Below, piece by piece: positions 1 to 6,916 of a DNA stretch of 47,328 nucleotides (its first letter is position 1; every line of letters begins with the position of its first letter). The DNA is from a virus. The notes beneath the pieces were generated by a model. The model searched no databases, had not been told where the DNA came from, and was given only the letters and a program-made list of their open reading frames with translations. The translations under genes were made by a program, and so were the position numbers. The DNA lies in the IMG/VR virus record IMGVR_UViG_3300035210_000052, positions 1 to 47,328 of that record; one strand, given 5' to 3'.

Positions 1-50
1 AAGACGTACTCACGCCAGGACATCGGGTACCCGCGACGGTCGTAGTACAT
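1..50 (-). CDS. 5' fragment of the WLGLDH-type phage protein (duplicate of the gene at 46775-47122)
   Basis: The start codon complement lies at 48-50 and the frame runs off the left edge of the window. It is the same 5' end as the complete leftward gene at 46775-47122, carried twice only because the two window ends overlap. It should not be counted as a separate gene. Confidence 0.8.
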   Translation of the reverse strand, partial: MYYDRRGYPMSWREYV

Positions 51-256
51 CGGCCCAGTGTAGCTCCACCCTCAATTCCCCCTCGGAAGGAAATACCCTG
101 ATGCGTAACCGCATCCTCGCGGCTGTGGTCGCTGCCTTCGCGCTCATTGGCGTTGGCTTCGGTGCCGCGTCGTTCGCTTCGGCGTCCGGGCCCGTCAACA
201 AGCTCTGCGCGAAGGTCAACTCGCGTGAACTGACGGTATTCTCGAACACCTGCCCT
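1..256. repeat. Terminal overlap repeat, left copy
   Basis: This stretch matches 47073-47328 over its whole length with six substitutions and no indel, giving a unit of about 47,072 bp. The differences all lie inside the gene starting at 101. Several are synonymous or conservative, for example Val to Ile and Asn to Asp, which looks like natural variation rather than random sequencing error. A packaged direct terminal repeat would normally be identical at both ends, so overlap of a circular or circularly permuted genome assembled from a mixed population is more likely. Confidence 0.9.
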
Positions 257-622
257 GCGGGGCATTTCCCGGTTCAGATCGCTGGTTCCGACATCTACGG
301 TGGCGCTGCGGCGGTCAAGGGCGACAAGGGCGACCCCGGAACCAACGCCATCAAGATCGTCCACAAGACGGTCGTCCTCAACTCCAATTCTCCCGCATCG
401 CAGACCGTCACTCTGACTGGCCTTCCGGCCAAGACGGCATCCGGTCTTCCCGAGCTTCGGGGAAGCAACAGCGGTGACGCCCCTTCGGGCGTCAGCGTCA
501 GCGTGAGCTGGTCCAGCGTGACGACCGGTTCCACCGAGCGTTCGCTGACCCTCTCGACTACTCCGCTGACTGCGGCTCAGATCTTCACGGTCGACCTCTG
601 GGTTCTGGCCGTCACTCCATAA
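101..622 (+). CDS. Secreted protein with short collagen-like motif
   Basis: The 173-residue product begins with Arg-rich residues and a hydrophobic stretch (about residues 5-25) ending in FASASG, a good Sec signal peptide. The mature part has two early cysteines and a single collagen-like run GDKGDPGTN near residue 75, then a Ser/Thr-rich beta-type region. A GGAAGGAAA ribosome site precedes the ATG. I do not recognise a family. Export from the lysogen or infected cell is inferred, possibly for surface modification or superinfection exclusion; a virion surface role is also possible because it lies in the late block. Its 5' part is where the two window ends disagree, so it varies in the sampled population. 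Confidence 0.8.
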   Translation: MRNRILAAVVAAFALIGVGFGAASFASASGPVNKLCAKVNSRELTVFSNTCPAGHFPVQIAGSDIYGGAAAVKGDKGDPGTNAIKIVHKTVVLNSNSPASQTVTLTGLPAKTASGLPELRGSNSGDAPSGVSVSVSWSSVTTGSTERSLTLSTTPLTAAQIFTVDLWVLAVTP

Positions 623-628
623 CAGCCG

Positions 629-703
629 CGCGGGGTGTTGTAAAGGAAACCTGCCGGCCTCATAAGCCGGGCGATGCGGGTTCGATTCCCGCCCCCGCCA
701 CCA
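629..703 (+). tRNA. tRNA-Met (CAU), initiator-like
   Basis: A 75-nt cloverleaf can be drawn: acceptor CGCGGGG (629-635) against CCCCGCC, anticodon stem CCGGC/GCCGG around loop CTCATAA, a 5-nt variable region, T arm GCGGG-TTCGATT-CCCGC, discriminator A and encoded CCA. The acceptor leaves positions 1 and 72 unpaired (C and C), as bacterial initiator tRNAs do (C1 with A72), and the 5' CGCGGGG equals the E. coli initiator acceptor. Two G-C pairs of the initiator anticodon stem are kept and the third is reversed. The D stem is poor, with only two good pairs. It could be a divergent initiator or a decayed tRNA-Met. Confidence 0.8.
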
Positions 704-704
704 A

Positions 705-775
705 ATGCCCGAAGTGTTATGGCAGCACAGCGGTCTCCAAAACCGTTAGCCGAGGTTCGACTCCTCGCGGGCGTG
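705..775 (+). tRNA. tRNA-Trp (CCA)
   Basis: A regular cloverleaf: acceptor ATGCCCG/CGGGCGT with one G-T wobble, D stem GTGT/GCAC, anticodon stem GCGGT/ACCGT with loop CTCCAAA (anticodon CCA), and T arm CGAGG-TTCGACT-CCTCG. Discriminator is G, as usual for bacterial tRNA-Trp. The 3' CCA is not encoded, unlike the neighbour at 629-703 from which it is separated by one base, so the two are probably processed from one transcript. Confidence 0.9.
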
Positions 776-779
776 CGTG

Positions 780-813
780 TTCAGATTCACAAATGATTCA
801 TGAATCGTGAACA
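780..813 (+). other. Hairpin between tRNA-Trp and tmRNA-like RNA
   Basis: GTTCA-GATTCA pairs with TGAATC-TGAAC with one bulged G, enclosing an AT-rich loop. It sits between two stable RNA genes and could be a processing signal. It has no U-tract, so it is not an obvious terminator. Confidence 0.45.
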
Positions 814-816
814 GAA

Positions 817-896
817 GGGGCACCAAGGGTTCGACGGTGTGTTGAAATCCCGTGAAGGGACCGCACCGGAGGTGGGTTCGATTCCCACGTGCTCCA
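817..896 (+). ncRNA. Miniature tmRNA-like RNA (tRNA-like domain only)
   Basis: The ends match the tRNA-like domain of tmRNA. Acceptor GGGGCAC (817-823) pairs with GTGCTCC (889-895) and includes a G3-U70 wobble (819 and 893) with discriminator A896, the alanyl-tRNA synthetase identity signal used by tmRNA. A stem-less D region GGGTTCGACGG (827-837) matches the conserved tmRNA 5' motif, and the T arm is GTGGG-TTCGATT-CCCAC. In place of an anticodon arm a 5-bp helix (835-839 with 864-868) encloses a small hairpin TCCC-GTGAA-GGGA. Only about 34 nt separate D region and T arm, so there is no tag reading frame or pseudoknot set. The encoded tail is CCCA rather than CCA. A degenerate long-arm tRNA is the alternative. 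Confidence 0.6.
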
Positions 897-1015
897 CCCA
901 TTCCAGATCGACCGGCCCACGGAATGCGTAATCAAGTCCGGTAGTCAGAGCTGCCTTTACTTCCCCAGGTAAAAGCATGGCTGGCGTCACCTAACGTACG
1001 ACAATGGGAGTGTAA

Positions 1016-1546
1016 GTGAACGACGACTTCGACTTCGACGGCGACAACGCCAGTGAGTCTGACGGCATCAAGAGCCTGCGCAAGCAGGCGAAGGAACTGG
1101 CGAAGGTCAACGGCGAGCTGCAGTCGCAGCTCAAGGAAGCCCTCGCGGCGACGCGCAAGGCGTCGGTGAGCGAGACCCTTCGGGATCTCGGCGCCAACCC
1201 CAAGCTCGCTCGCTACATGCCGGCAGACGTCGATGCCAGCAAGGAGTCGATCGAGAAGTGGCTCGCCGATGATGGCGAGCTTTTCGGCTTCAAGCCCCAG
1301 GGCCAGGAGCCCGCAGGGGAGCAGCAGCAGAGTCCGGTCGCTCCGGGCGCACGCGCTGTCGCCCCTGCCGGGATTCCCCCGGCCATGGTCGAAGCGTTCA
1401 GCCGAGTCCAGAACCCCGAGTCGTTCGGGGCCCCGCCCACGCAGGGACTGGATTCGCAAGCCCTCGAACAGATGCGCTCCCTCGCCGAGCAGGCGGGTGG
1501 CAGCTTCCACCGGTTCGAGGACCTTCAGCGACATCTCTCAAGTTAA
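1016..1546 (+). CDS. Probable capsid scaffold protein
   Basis: Acidic, charged 176-residue protein starting at GTG with GGGAG five bases upstream. Residues about 15-50 form a charged heptad-like helix and the middle is rich in Pro, Gln and Ala, typical of scaffolds. It lies 11 bp before the major capsid gene, the usual place for a scaffold. No protease motif is visible, so any maturation protease must come from elsewhere or is absent. The function is inferred from position and composition, not from a recognised domain. Confidence 0.65.
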   Translation: MNDDFDFDGDNASESDGIKSLRKQAKELAKVNGELQSQLKEALAATRKASVSETLRDLGANPKLARYMPADVDASKESIEKWLADDGELFGFKPQGQEPAGEQQQSPVAPGARAVAPAGIPPAMVEAFSRVQNPESFGAPPTQGLDSQALEQMRSLAEQAGGSFHRFEDLQRHLSS

Positions 1547-1557
1547 GGAAAACGTAG

Positions 1558-2517
1558 GTGGCTAACCAGTTCACCAGCATTGCCACGACCCCGGGTCTGG
1601 CAGACAACACCGTCAAGACAATGTACGACTTCGCTTTCGGGTGGGCCCTGAACGCGACTCCCATCTACCGTCAGTTCGTGGACAAGCGTCCCGAGCAGGT
1701 CAACGGCCCGTCGAACAGCATCGTCCTCCAGAAGTACAACTACTTCGCGGACGCTGACGTCACTGCGGCTAAGACGCCGCTGACTGAAGAGCTGGACGTC
1801 GACTCCCGCAAGGTGCCCACGACCTCGACGGTCACCCTCGCGCTCAACGAGTACGGCGACGCGATCACCAAGACCCGCAAGCTCCAGCTCTTCAGCTTCG
1901 CGGACGTCGACATGGCGGCCGTGAACATCCTCTCGGATGAGTGCGCCAAGGTCATGGACGAACTGATCCAGGACACCATGCTCACCGGCACGCAGGTCAT
2001 TCGTGTGCAGGCGCGTGCGTCGACCGGTGCGGTCACCGCGACCGACAAGTTCGACTCGACCACGCTGCGGAAGACCGTTTCCAAGCTGCGCCGCAACCAG
2101 GCGCAGACCTGGGACGGTGGCCTCTACGGGGTGGGTGTTCACCCCGACGTCGTGCACGACCTCCGCGAGGAGACCGGGCAGGGCGGCTGGCTCCAGCCGC
2201 AGGAATACGGCGTGGCCCAGGACCGCCTGTGGCGGGGCGAGGTTGGCGTCTACCAGGGCTGCCGGTTCTTCGAGAACCCGCGCACCCGGAAGGCCGCTGA
2301 CGGCGCCGCTGGCGCCAACGTCTACCGGACCCACGTGATTGCCCGTGAGGCAATCGCCGAGAAGATGGCCGTTGAGCCCAACGTAGTCATTTCGCCGGTT
2401 GTGGATAAACTTTCTCGCTTCCGCAGCCTCGGTTGGTATCTGGTGGGTGGTTGGGCGCTCTACCGGCCCGAGGCGCTGGTTCGCATCGAGTCCAGCTCCA
2501 GCATTGCCCTGATCTGA
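1558..2517 (+). CDS. Major capsid protein, N4-gp56-like
   Basis: 319 residues from a GTG preceded by AAGGAAAA. The N-terminal pattern (VKTMYDFAFGWAL, then FVDKRPEQ) and the central LNEYGDAITKTRKLQLFSF followed by a DVD motif resemble the phage N4-gp56 family of major capsid proteins, whose fold is HK97-like. It would form the icosahedral shell with the preceding scaffold. A strong hairpin at 2530-2558 follows directly, which could let the capsid transcript accumulate. The position after terminase, portal and scaffold, read around the circle, agrees. Confidence 0.85.
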   Translation: MANQFTSIATTPGLADNTVKTMYDFAFGWALNATPIYRQFVDKRPEQVNGPSNSIVLQKYNYFADADVTAAKTPLTEELDVDSRKVPTTSTVTLALNEYGDAITKTRKLQLFSFADVDMAAVNILSDECAKVMDELIQDTMLTGTQVIRVQARASTGAVTATDKFDSTTLRKTVSKLRRNQAQTWDGGLYGVGVHPDVVHDLREETGQGGWLQPQEYGVAQDRLWRGEVGVYQGCRFFENPRTRKAADGAAGANVYRTHVIAREAIAEKMAVEPNVVISPVVDKLSRFRSLGWYLVGGWALYRPEALVRIESSSSIALI

Positions 2518-2529
2518 TCGACCCGAGTG

Positions 2530-2562
2530 CGGCCTCGGCGCCTTGTGCGCCGGGGCCGTTCT
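2530..2562 (+). terminator. Hairpin terminator after the capsid gene
   Basis: A 12-bp GC-rich stem (2530-2541 with 2547-2558, one G-T pair) with loop CTTGT is followed by TTCTC. The T-run is short, so partial termination or transcript stabilisation downstream of the capsid gene is the likely role. Confidence 0.6.
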
Positions 2563-2581
2563 CATCGAAACAGGAGGCGTC

Positions 2582-3118
2582 ATGAGACGCCATGCAGGCA
2601 GGCCCCGTCGTACCGTACTTCGGCTGGCAGCCCTGACTGTTGCCGCTACGGCAGTAGTCATTCCGGTCACCCAGATGGCTCTTCCCGAATCGGTCACGGT
2701 TCGGAATACCGTCGCAACCCCAACGGCCACCTCGGCTCCTAGGGTCACGGTCACCGCGACGCGCACCATAAAGGTCACCACAACGAAACGAACTGTCGTT
2801 TATGTGAGCAGGTCTCGCGTCGAATCGGCGCAGGCCATTGCCCGTGAACTACTGGCGACCTATGGCTGGACAAGCCAATGGTCATGTTTCAACTCCGTGG
2901 TCATGCACGAGAGCGGCTGGAACGTCAACGCGACGAACCCGTCCTCCGGTGCCTACGGAATCCCGCAATCCCTGCCGGCCAACAAGATGGCCAGCGCGGG
3001 CGCCGACTGGCGCACGAATCCCGCCACGCAGCTCCGGTGGATGCTCGCCTACATCAAGACGCGCTACGGAACCCCTTGCGGCGCATGGGCTCACGAACAG
3101 AAGAGTGGATGGTACTGA
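2582..3118 (+). CDS. Exported or membrane-anchored transglycosylase (SLT-like)
   Basis: Start ATG follows CAGGAGGCGTC, a strong ribosome site, giving 178 residues; an upstream in-frame start lacks one. Residues about 10-33 are a basic start plus hydrophobic helix, then a Thr/Val-rich linker. The C-terminal domain (about 80-178) resembles actinobacterial lytic-transglycosylase-like domains: VMHESGWN carries the likely catalytic Glu, AYGIPQSLPANKMA is the family's G-[IL]-x-Q-like segment, and two cysteines could pair. It would cleave peptidoglycan at the cell surface during entry or exit. Its TGA overlaps the next ATG (TGATG), so the two are translationally coupled. Confidence 0.75.
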   Translation: MRRHAGRPRRTVLRLAALTVAATAVVIPVTQMALPESVTVRNTVATPTATSAPRVTVTATRTIKVTTTKRTVVYVSRSRVESAQAIARELLATYGWTSQWSCFNSVVMHESGWNVNATNPSSGAYGIPQSLPANKMASAGADWRTNPATQLRWMLAYIKTRYGTPCGAWAHEQKSGWY

Positions 3119-3684
3119 TGTCGGTCGACGTCGCGGGTTGGCACGCCCATGCCGAGGTGCTGAAGTTTGACCCTGAGCAGGTCGCCTGGGCCCGCACGCG
3201 CATCATGCGCGTCGACCCGTCTGCCACTGCGCTCCAGCGTCTCGGGCTTGTGCCCGAGATTGCCGAGGTCGACTCGAACCTCGTGACCACGGCGGGCCTG
3301 GCCCGCCGCGCAACGCTTCTCATCGGTACCGGTCAGGCCATGACCAACACCGCCACACGCCTCGGCGTGGGCGATGGCGCTGGCACCGCTGCGGTCGGTG
3401 ACACCGACCTGAGTGCGGCTGCCGGTTCCACGCACCGGTATTTCCAGGTCATGGACGCGACCTACCCCAGCTCCGCCGCTGCGGTCATCACGCTCCAGTC
3501 CACCTTCGGCACGGCCGACGGGAACTTCGCCTGGAACGAGTGGTGCATCGACATCGGTACCCCGACGGTCGCGGCGGGAACCACGGTGGGAACACTCATG
3601 ATGAACCACAAGACGTCGGTCGCCATCGGTACCAAGGTCGCCGGTTCGATCTGGGCGCTGCGCCCGACCATCACGCTTTCCTGA
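3118..3684 (+). CDS. Virion structural protein (GVGDG family)
   Basis: 188 residues starting at the ATG that overlaps the preceding stop. The pattern LIGTGQAMTN, then RLGVGDG, MDATYP, STFGTADGNFAWNEW and a C-terminal GSIWALRPTITLS matches a widespread actinophage structural protein found between capsid and tail genes, though no biochemical role is known to me. The alternating beta-type sequence suggests a decoration or tail-associated beta-sandwich. No catalytic motif is visible. Confidence 0.65.
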   Translation: MSVDVAGWHAHAEVLKFDPEQVAWARTRIMRVDPSATALQRLGLVPEIAEVDSNLVTTAGLARRATLLIGTGQAMTNTATRLGVGDGAGTAAVGDTDLSAAAGSTHRYFQVMDATYPSSAAAVITLQSTFGTADGNFAWNEWCIDIGTPTVAAGTTVGTLMMNHKTSVAIGTKVAGSIWALRPTITLS

Positions 3685-3702
3685 TCTGAGGGGTAGCCCG
3701 CC

Positions 3703-5502
3703 ATGCCCGTCACGATCACACAGAAGGTTGCCTGGCAGGGCCTCGGTGCCTTCAGCACCCTGAACTACAGCGCCACGACCGCCAATGCAGGCGAGATCTG
3801 GCTGGTGGTGACCTACACGCCAGACAATGGCGGGTTCACCTCTGTGACGGATTCACTGTCCGTACCGTGGGCGCGACTTGCCGGCGCCAATGCGGCCAAG
3901 GGAACCACCATCTGGTGGAGCGTGCGTCCCACTAACGCGTCAGTGGTCGTCACCGTCACGCAGGCGTCGGCCACGCCCGGCGCATACACCACGCTTTACA
4001 CCCTCACGGGCGCGCATCCGACGCTCCCGTTCGGGACGGCGGTCGCGGACAACACCGGACTGACTACCGGCACGCCCATCACCGAGTCGTTCACGACGAC
4101 CTACGCGAACAGCACGATGTTCGCGGCGGTGGTGAACTGGGCAAGCGCAGCTATTCTGACGTCCTCAACGTTGACGCAGATCGACACGACCTCGGTCCTC
4201 GGCAAGTCTCTTGCGTCCGGCGCTCAGCCGGGGCCGGTCAGCCCCGGTTCGAGCAATATCCAAATCGCAACGCCGACCGGCGCCCCGACGCCGATCTGGT
4301 ACTTCGCGGCCATCGAGATCAACCCGGACCCGTTCGAGTTCATCAAGGTGGACACTTTCGGCTCCTCGACCAACCGCACGAACTTTCCCGGGAATCCTTT
4401 CGCCGTTACGTCCGGCGACCTACTGGTCATGACGCTCCAGGGGAACGGCAGTAGTCAGGCCGTCGCCGACTCCGTGTTCGGCAGTTGGACGCGCGTTGCG
4501 GTCGACTGGTCCGCCACCAATGCGATCTGGTACAAGGTCGCCCCGAGTTCGACCACAATAACTGTCACCTATACGGCAGGCACCACGGGGCAGGGCCATT
4601 TCGATGTCTTTCGCATTCCCGCGCGGTCGGGCGGATCGGCGTCGATTGGTGCGACCGCAGGTTCACCAAGCAGCACCACCTCCACGAACTACAACGCCAA
4701 CGTCCTCACGAACACCACGGCGAATAGCCAACTGTTGATCGGGGCGGGCAGCGGCGGAGGTAACGCTCTCGCCACTACGGCAGACTGCTATAACTACGGC
4801 ACCTATAACTTCTCGTTCGTTTCCGGATGTTCGGGCGCACGTCGGAACGCCACGATTGCGGCGCAGACCGTGAATCTGACCGGCGTGTCGGGTTCCACGT
4901 GGAACTGGGCCGCCGTTGAGATCATCGCCCCGATTGTCATTGTCACTCAGGCGCAATCCGAGACCTGGACCGCAACGGACGCCAGTCCGGCCAGTCACGA
5001 CAGGGCTGCCACTGAGTCAATGGTCGCGAGTGACGCGACCCCACCTAGCCTGATCACGGTCGACGCCCTACAGGTGCAGTCCGAGTCGATGACCGCACTG
5101 GACGACTTCACGGCCATTGCGCTTCAGCAGACCGTGGTCGACAACGAGCCCTTCGGGTTCGCGGAGAATGCTCCGGGCGGGGAACAGATCCAGGGCGCCA
5201 CCGAGGACTCGTTCGGCTTCACCGACGACAACGGGCAATTGCTCAATGCGACCTGGGTGACGTTCAGTCCTCCGGGAGTCGAAGGCATCCGGGACACCAC
5301 GCACCCGCTCTTCGCGCGGATGCATGTCGACCGTGGTGTCTCCGTGCTGAAGATCGGCGGGTTCTACAGGCAGGTAGAGGAGCCCTCTACCGAAGACCTC
5401 CTGAGTGCCACCGAGGTCTACCTCGGCGGCCACGAGTACCGCATTCCGCAGTACATCGGAGATGACCTGGTCGCTGCCGGATACGGCCCGTACATCATCT
5501 AG
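3703..5502 (+). CDS. Large beta-rich decoration or fibre protein with duplicated domain
   Basis: 599 residues. Two related beta-sandwich modules lie at about 1-205 and 215-410: each has a segment like WLVVTYTPDN or LLVMTLQGNG, then PWARLAG/SWTRVAV, then IWWSV/IWYKVA, then a ligand-type WYFAAIEI/WNWAAVEI ending. An Asp/Glu-rich linker (about 415-510, with repeated ESMTALDD-type units) leads to a C-terminal cap of about 80 residues ending YGPYII. The duplication is visible in the protein. A surface fibre or capsid decoration role is inferred from module type and place in the late block. Confidence 0.65.
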   Translation: MPVTITQKVAWQGLGAFSTLNYSATTANAGEIWLVVTYTPDNGGFTSVTDSLSVPWARLAGANAAKGTTIWWSVRPTNASVVVTVTQASATPGAYTTLYTLTGAHPTLPFGTAVADNTGLTTGTPITESFTTTYANSTMFAAVVNWASAAILTSSTLTQIDTTSVLGKSLASGAQPGPVSPGSSNIQIATPTGAPTPIWYFAAIEINPDPFEFIKVDTFGSSTNRTNFPGNPFAVTSGDLLVMTLQGNGSSQAVADSVFGSWTRVAVDWSATNAIWYKVAPSSTTITVTYTAGTTGQGHFDVFRIPARSGGSASIGATAGSPSSTTSTNYNANVLTNTTANSQLLIGAGSGGGNALATTADCYNYGTYNFSFVSGCSGARRNATIAAQTVNLTGVSGSTWNWAAVEIIAPIVIVTQAQSETWTATDASPASHDRAATESMVASDATPPSLITVDALQVQSESMTALDDFTAIALQQTVVDNEPFGFAENAPGGEQIQGATEDSFGFTDDNGQLLNATWVTFSPPGVEGIRDTTHPLFARMHVDRGVSVLKIGGFYRQVEEPSTEDLLSATEVYLGGHEYRIPQYIGDDLVAAGYGPYII

Positions 5503-5513
5503 AGGGAGGCACC

Positions 5514-6227
5514 GTGGACTACATCCCCCGCTCCGGTTGGGCGCCCACGGCGATTCCCGAACGGAAGCTGAAGCACTTCGATGCCGCAGTCCTGCGCGGC
5601 GTCGCCGTCCACTACACGGGCTCCACGAGTCCGCTCGGTGAAACGGCCACGCTCGCACAGAGCGTCGCCCGCCTACGGGCGGAACTGACGCAGCACACCA
5701 AGGGCAACGGCTGGACGGACATCGCGTACAACTTCGCGATCGATGAAGCGGGGCGGGTCTTCGAGCTGCGGGGTCTGGAGTGCTGGAGCGCCGCGAACGG
5801 TGACCCCGGGGTGAATGCCCCGTACGCCGCATGCACGTTCCTGATCGGGGTCGGCGACAAGCCGACACCCGCTGCGATCCAAGCCTTTCACGACTGGCGT
5901 GAAGGAATGTTCCTCAAGCGGTGGCCAAGGGCGGTCATCGTCGTCGGACACCGGGATCTGCATTCCACGGAATGCCCCGGTGCTCCGCTCTACGCCCTAG
6001 TGCACAACGGTTCCCTGGCGAAGGGAGCCGCCCCAGCACTGCCCGCTCCGAAGGAGCTGTCCATGACTCCAACCGTGCAAGAGATCGCAGACGAACTCTT
6101 CTCGGATAGGCCCGATGGGGCCTACTACAAGGTTCATCGCCCGGATGGCTCGCTCGCTGCCATCCCGACGGCCCTGGCCGAGATGTACGCCCTGCTGGAG
6201 AGAATTGCGGCGAAGGTGAATGCCTGA
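5514..6227 (+). CDS. N-acetylmuramoyl-L-alanine amidase endolysin
   Basis: 237 residues from GTG, with AGAGGGAGG upstream. Residues about 1-165 are an Amidase_2/PGRP zinc amidase: H33 (VAVHYTGS), Y72 (IAYNF), H146 (VGHRD) and C154 (ECPG) are the expected zinc ligands and catalytic Tyr. It hydrolyses the bond between MurNAc and L-Ala of the stem peptide. The C-terminal 60 residues, with YYKVHRPDGSLAAIP, probably form a helical region for oligomerisation or wall contact. Its gene overlaps the first holin-like gene, forming a lysis cassette. Confidence 0.92.
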   Translation: MDYIPRSGWAPTAIPERKLKHFDAAVLRGVAVHYTGSTSPLGETATLAQSVARLRAELTQHTKGNGWTDIAYNFAIDEAGRVFELRGLECWSAANGDPGVNAPYAACTFLIGVGDKPTPAAIQAFHDWREGMFLKRWPRAVIVVGHRDLHSTECPGAPLYALVHNGSLAKGAAPALPAPKELSMTPTVQEIADELFSDRPDGAYYKVHRPDGSLAAIPTALAEMYALLERIAAKVNA

Positions 6228-6462
6228 CCCGACCCCTCCTGGTGATATCACTCTGGGCGAGGTGTGGCGTGGGCTCCAGGATCTGAAGACCATCTTGAAA
6301 GAGTCTCTGGCCGAATACAAGGCAGAGATCGACACCGCAGTGGAAGCAAAGACGTCGGCACTGAAGAGTCGGGTCGATCGACTCGAACGTCTGGTGTACG
6401 GCGGAATCATGCTCATGGTTGCCGACCTGGTCGCCGCCATTATCGTGGGATGGATGAAGTAG
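6220..6462 (+). CDS. Holin-like or anti-holin-like protein with C-terminal membrane helix
   Basis: 80 residues; the ATG overlaps the amidase stop. Residues about 14-58 form a charged coiled coil and about 60-78 (IMLMVADLVAAIIVGWM) one transmembrane helix. This layout occurs in small phage lysis proteins encoded beside the endolysin. It could be a partner of, or brake on, the true holin downstream. The role is inferred from context. Confidence 0.6.
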   Translation: MPDPTPPGDITLGEVWRGLQDLKTILKESLAEYKAEIDTAVEAKTSALKSRVDRLERLVYGGIMLMVADLVAAIIVGWMK

Positions 6463-6654
6463 ATGAAGAACCTGGCGTTCTACTCCAAGGCCGTTGCGGC
6501 TGCCGTCAGTTCCCTCGCTGGCGCCATCGGTGTAGCTGCGGCTGACGGTGCGATCACGAGTGCCGAATGGGTCGGCATTGCCAGCACCGTTCTTGTTGCC
6601 ACCTTCGCCGTGTTCGCTGCGCCGAAGAATGCCGTCGCCGACGGCGAGATCTGA
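6463..6654 (+). CDS. Holin
   Basis: 63 residues starting directly after the preceding stop. It has two short hydrophobic helices (about 7-27 and 36-53, WVGIASTVLVATFAVFAAP) separated by the polar turn ADGAITSAE. This two-helix layout with the DGxIT/SxxEW turn is typical of small actinophage holins that permeabilise the membrane and release or activate the endolysin. Its TGA overlaps the next ATG. Confidence 0.75.
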   Translation: MKNLAFYSKAVAAAVSSLAGAIGVAAADGAITSAEWVGIASTVLVATFAVFAAPKNAVADGEI

Positions 6655-6905
6655 TGGCCTGCCGCACTGGTTGCCCCTCGCAGGACCACGGGTCCTACGC
6701 CGACTGCCTGAAGGGCAGCGGCATCAAGGTCGGTTTCGTCGGTGGCGGACTGGACCTCTCCATTCAGAAGCGATGGGACCGCGAACTGGCCGACTACCGC
6801 GACCTGCGCAAGCAGGGAGTGCAACCGGCCGGAACGACGCGGTACGCCATTGACGACGCCAAGCGTCAGTCCGATGCCCTCGGGCAGGCATACCAGGCCG
6901 GATAG
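6654..6905 (+). CDS. Small conserved phage protein (SYADCLKG)
   Basis: 83 residues starting at the TGATG overlap. The N-terminus has cysteines in CRTGCPSQDHGSYADCLKG, followed by a basic helix and RYAIDDAKRQSDALG. Similar small proteins with this Cys-His N-terminus occur near tail genes of actinophages. No function is known to me. The three cysteines and a histidine could bind a metal. Confidence 0.65.
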   Translation: MACRTGCPSQDHGSYADCLKGSGIKVGFVGGGLDLSIQKRWDRELADYRDLRKQGVQPAGTTRYAIDDAKRQSDALGQAYQAG

Positions 6906-6916
6906 GCAGGCACACC

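Noticed and set aside
1-256. True packaged direct terminal repeat
   Set aside because: The two copies differ at six positions, which a real packaged repeat would not keep.
2400-2408. Perfect DnaA box (TTATCCACA on the minus strand)
   Set aside because: It is a single copy inside the capsid gene and is explained by the codons for Val-Val-Asp-Lys. No cluster is present.
1543-2781. Leftward 412-codon frame opposite the capsid gene
   Set aside because: It is a shadow of the capsid gene, whose protein is clearly recognisable on the plus strand.
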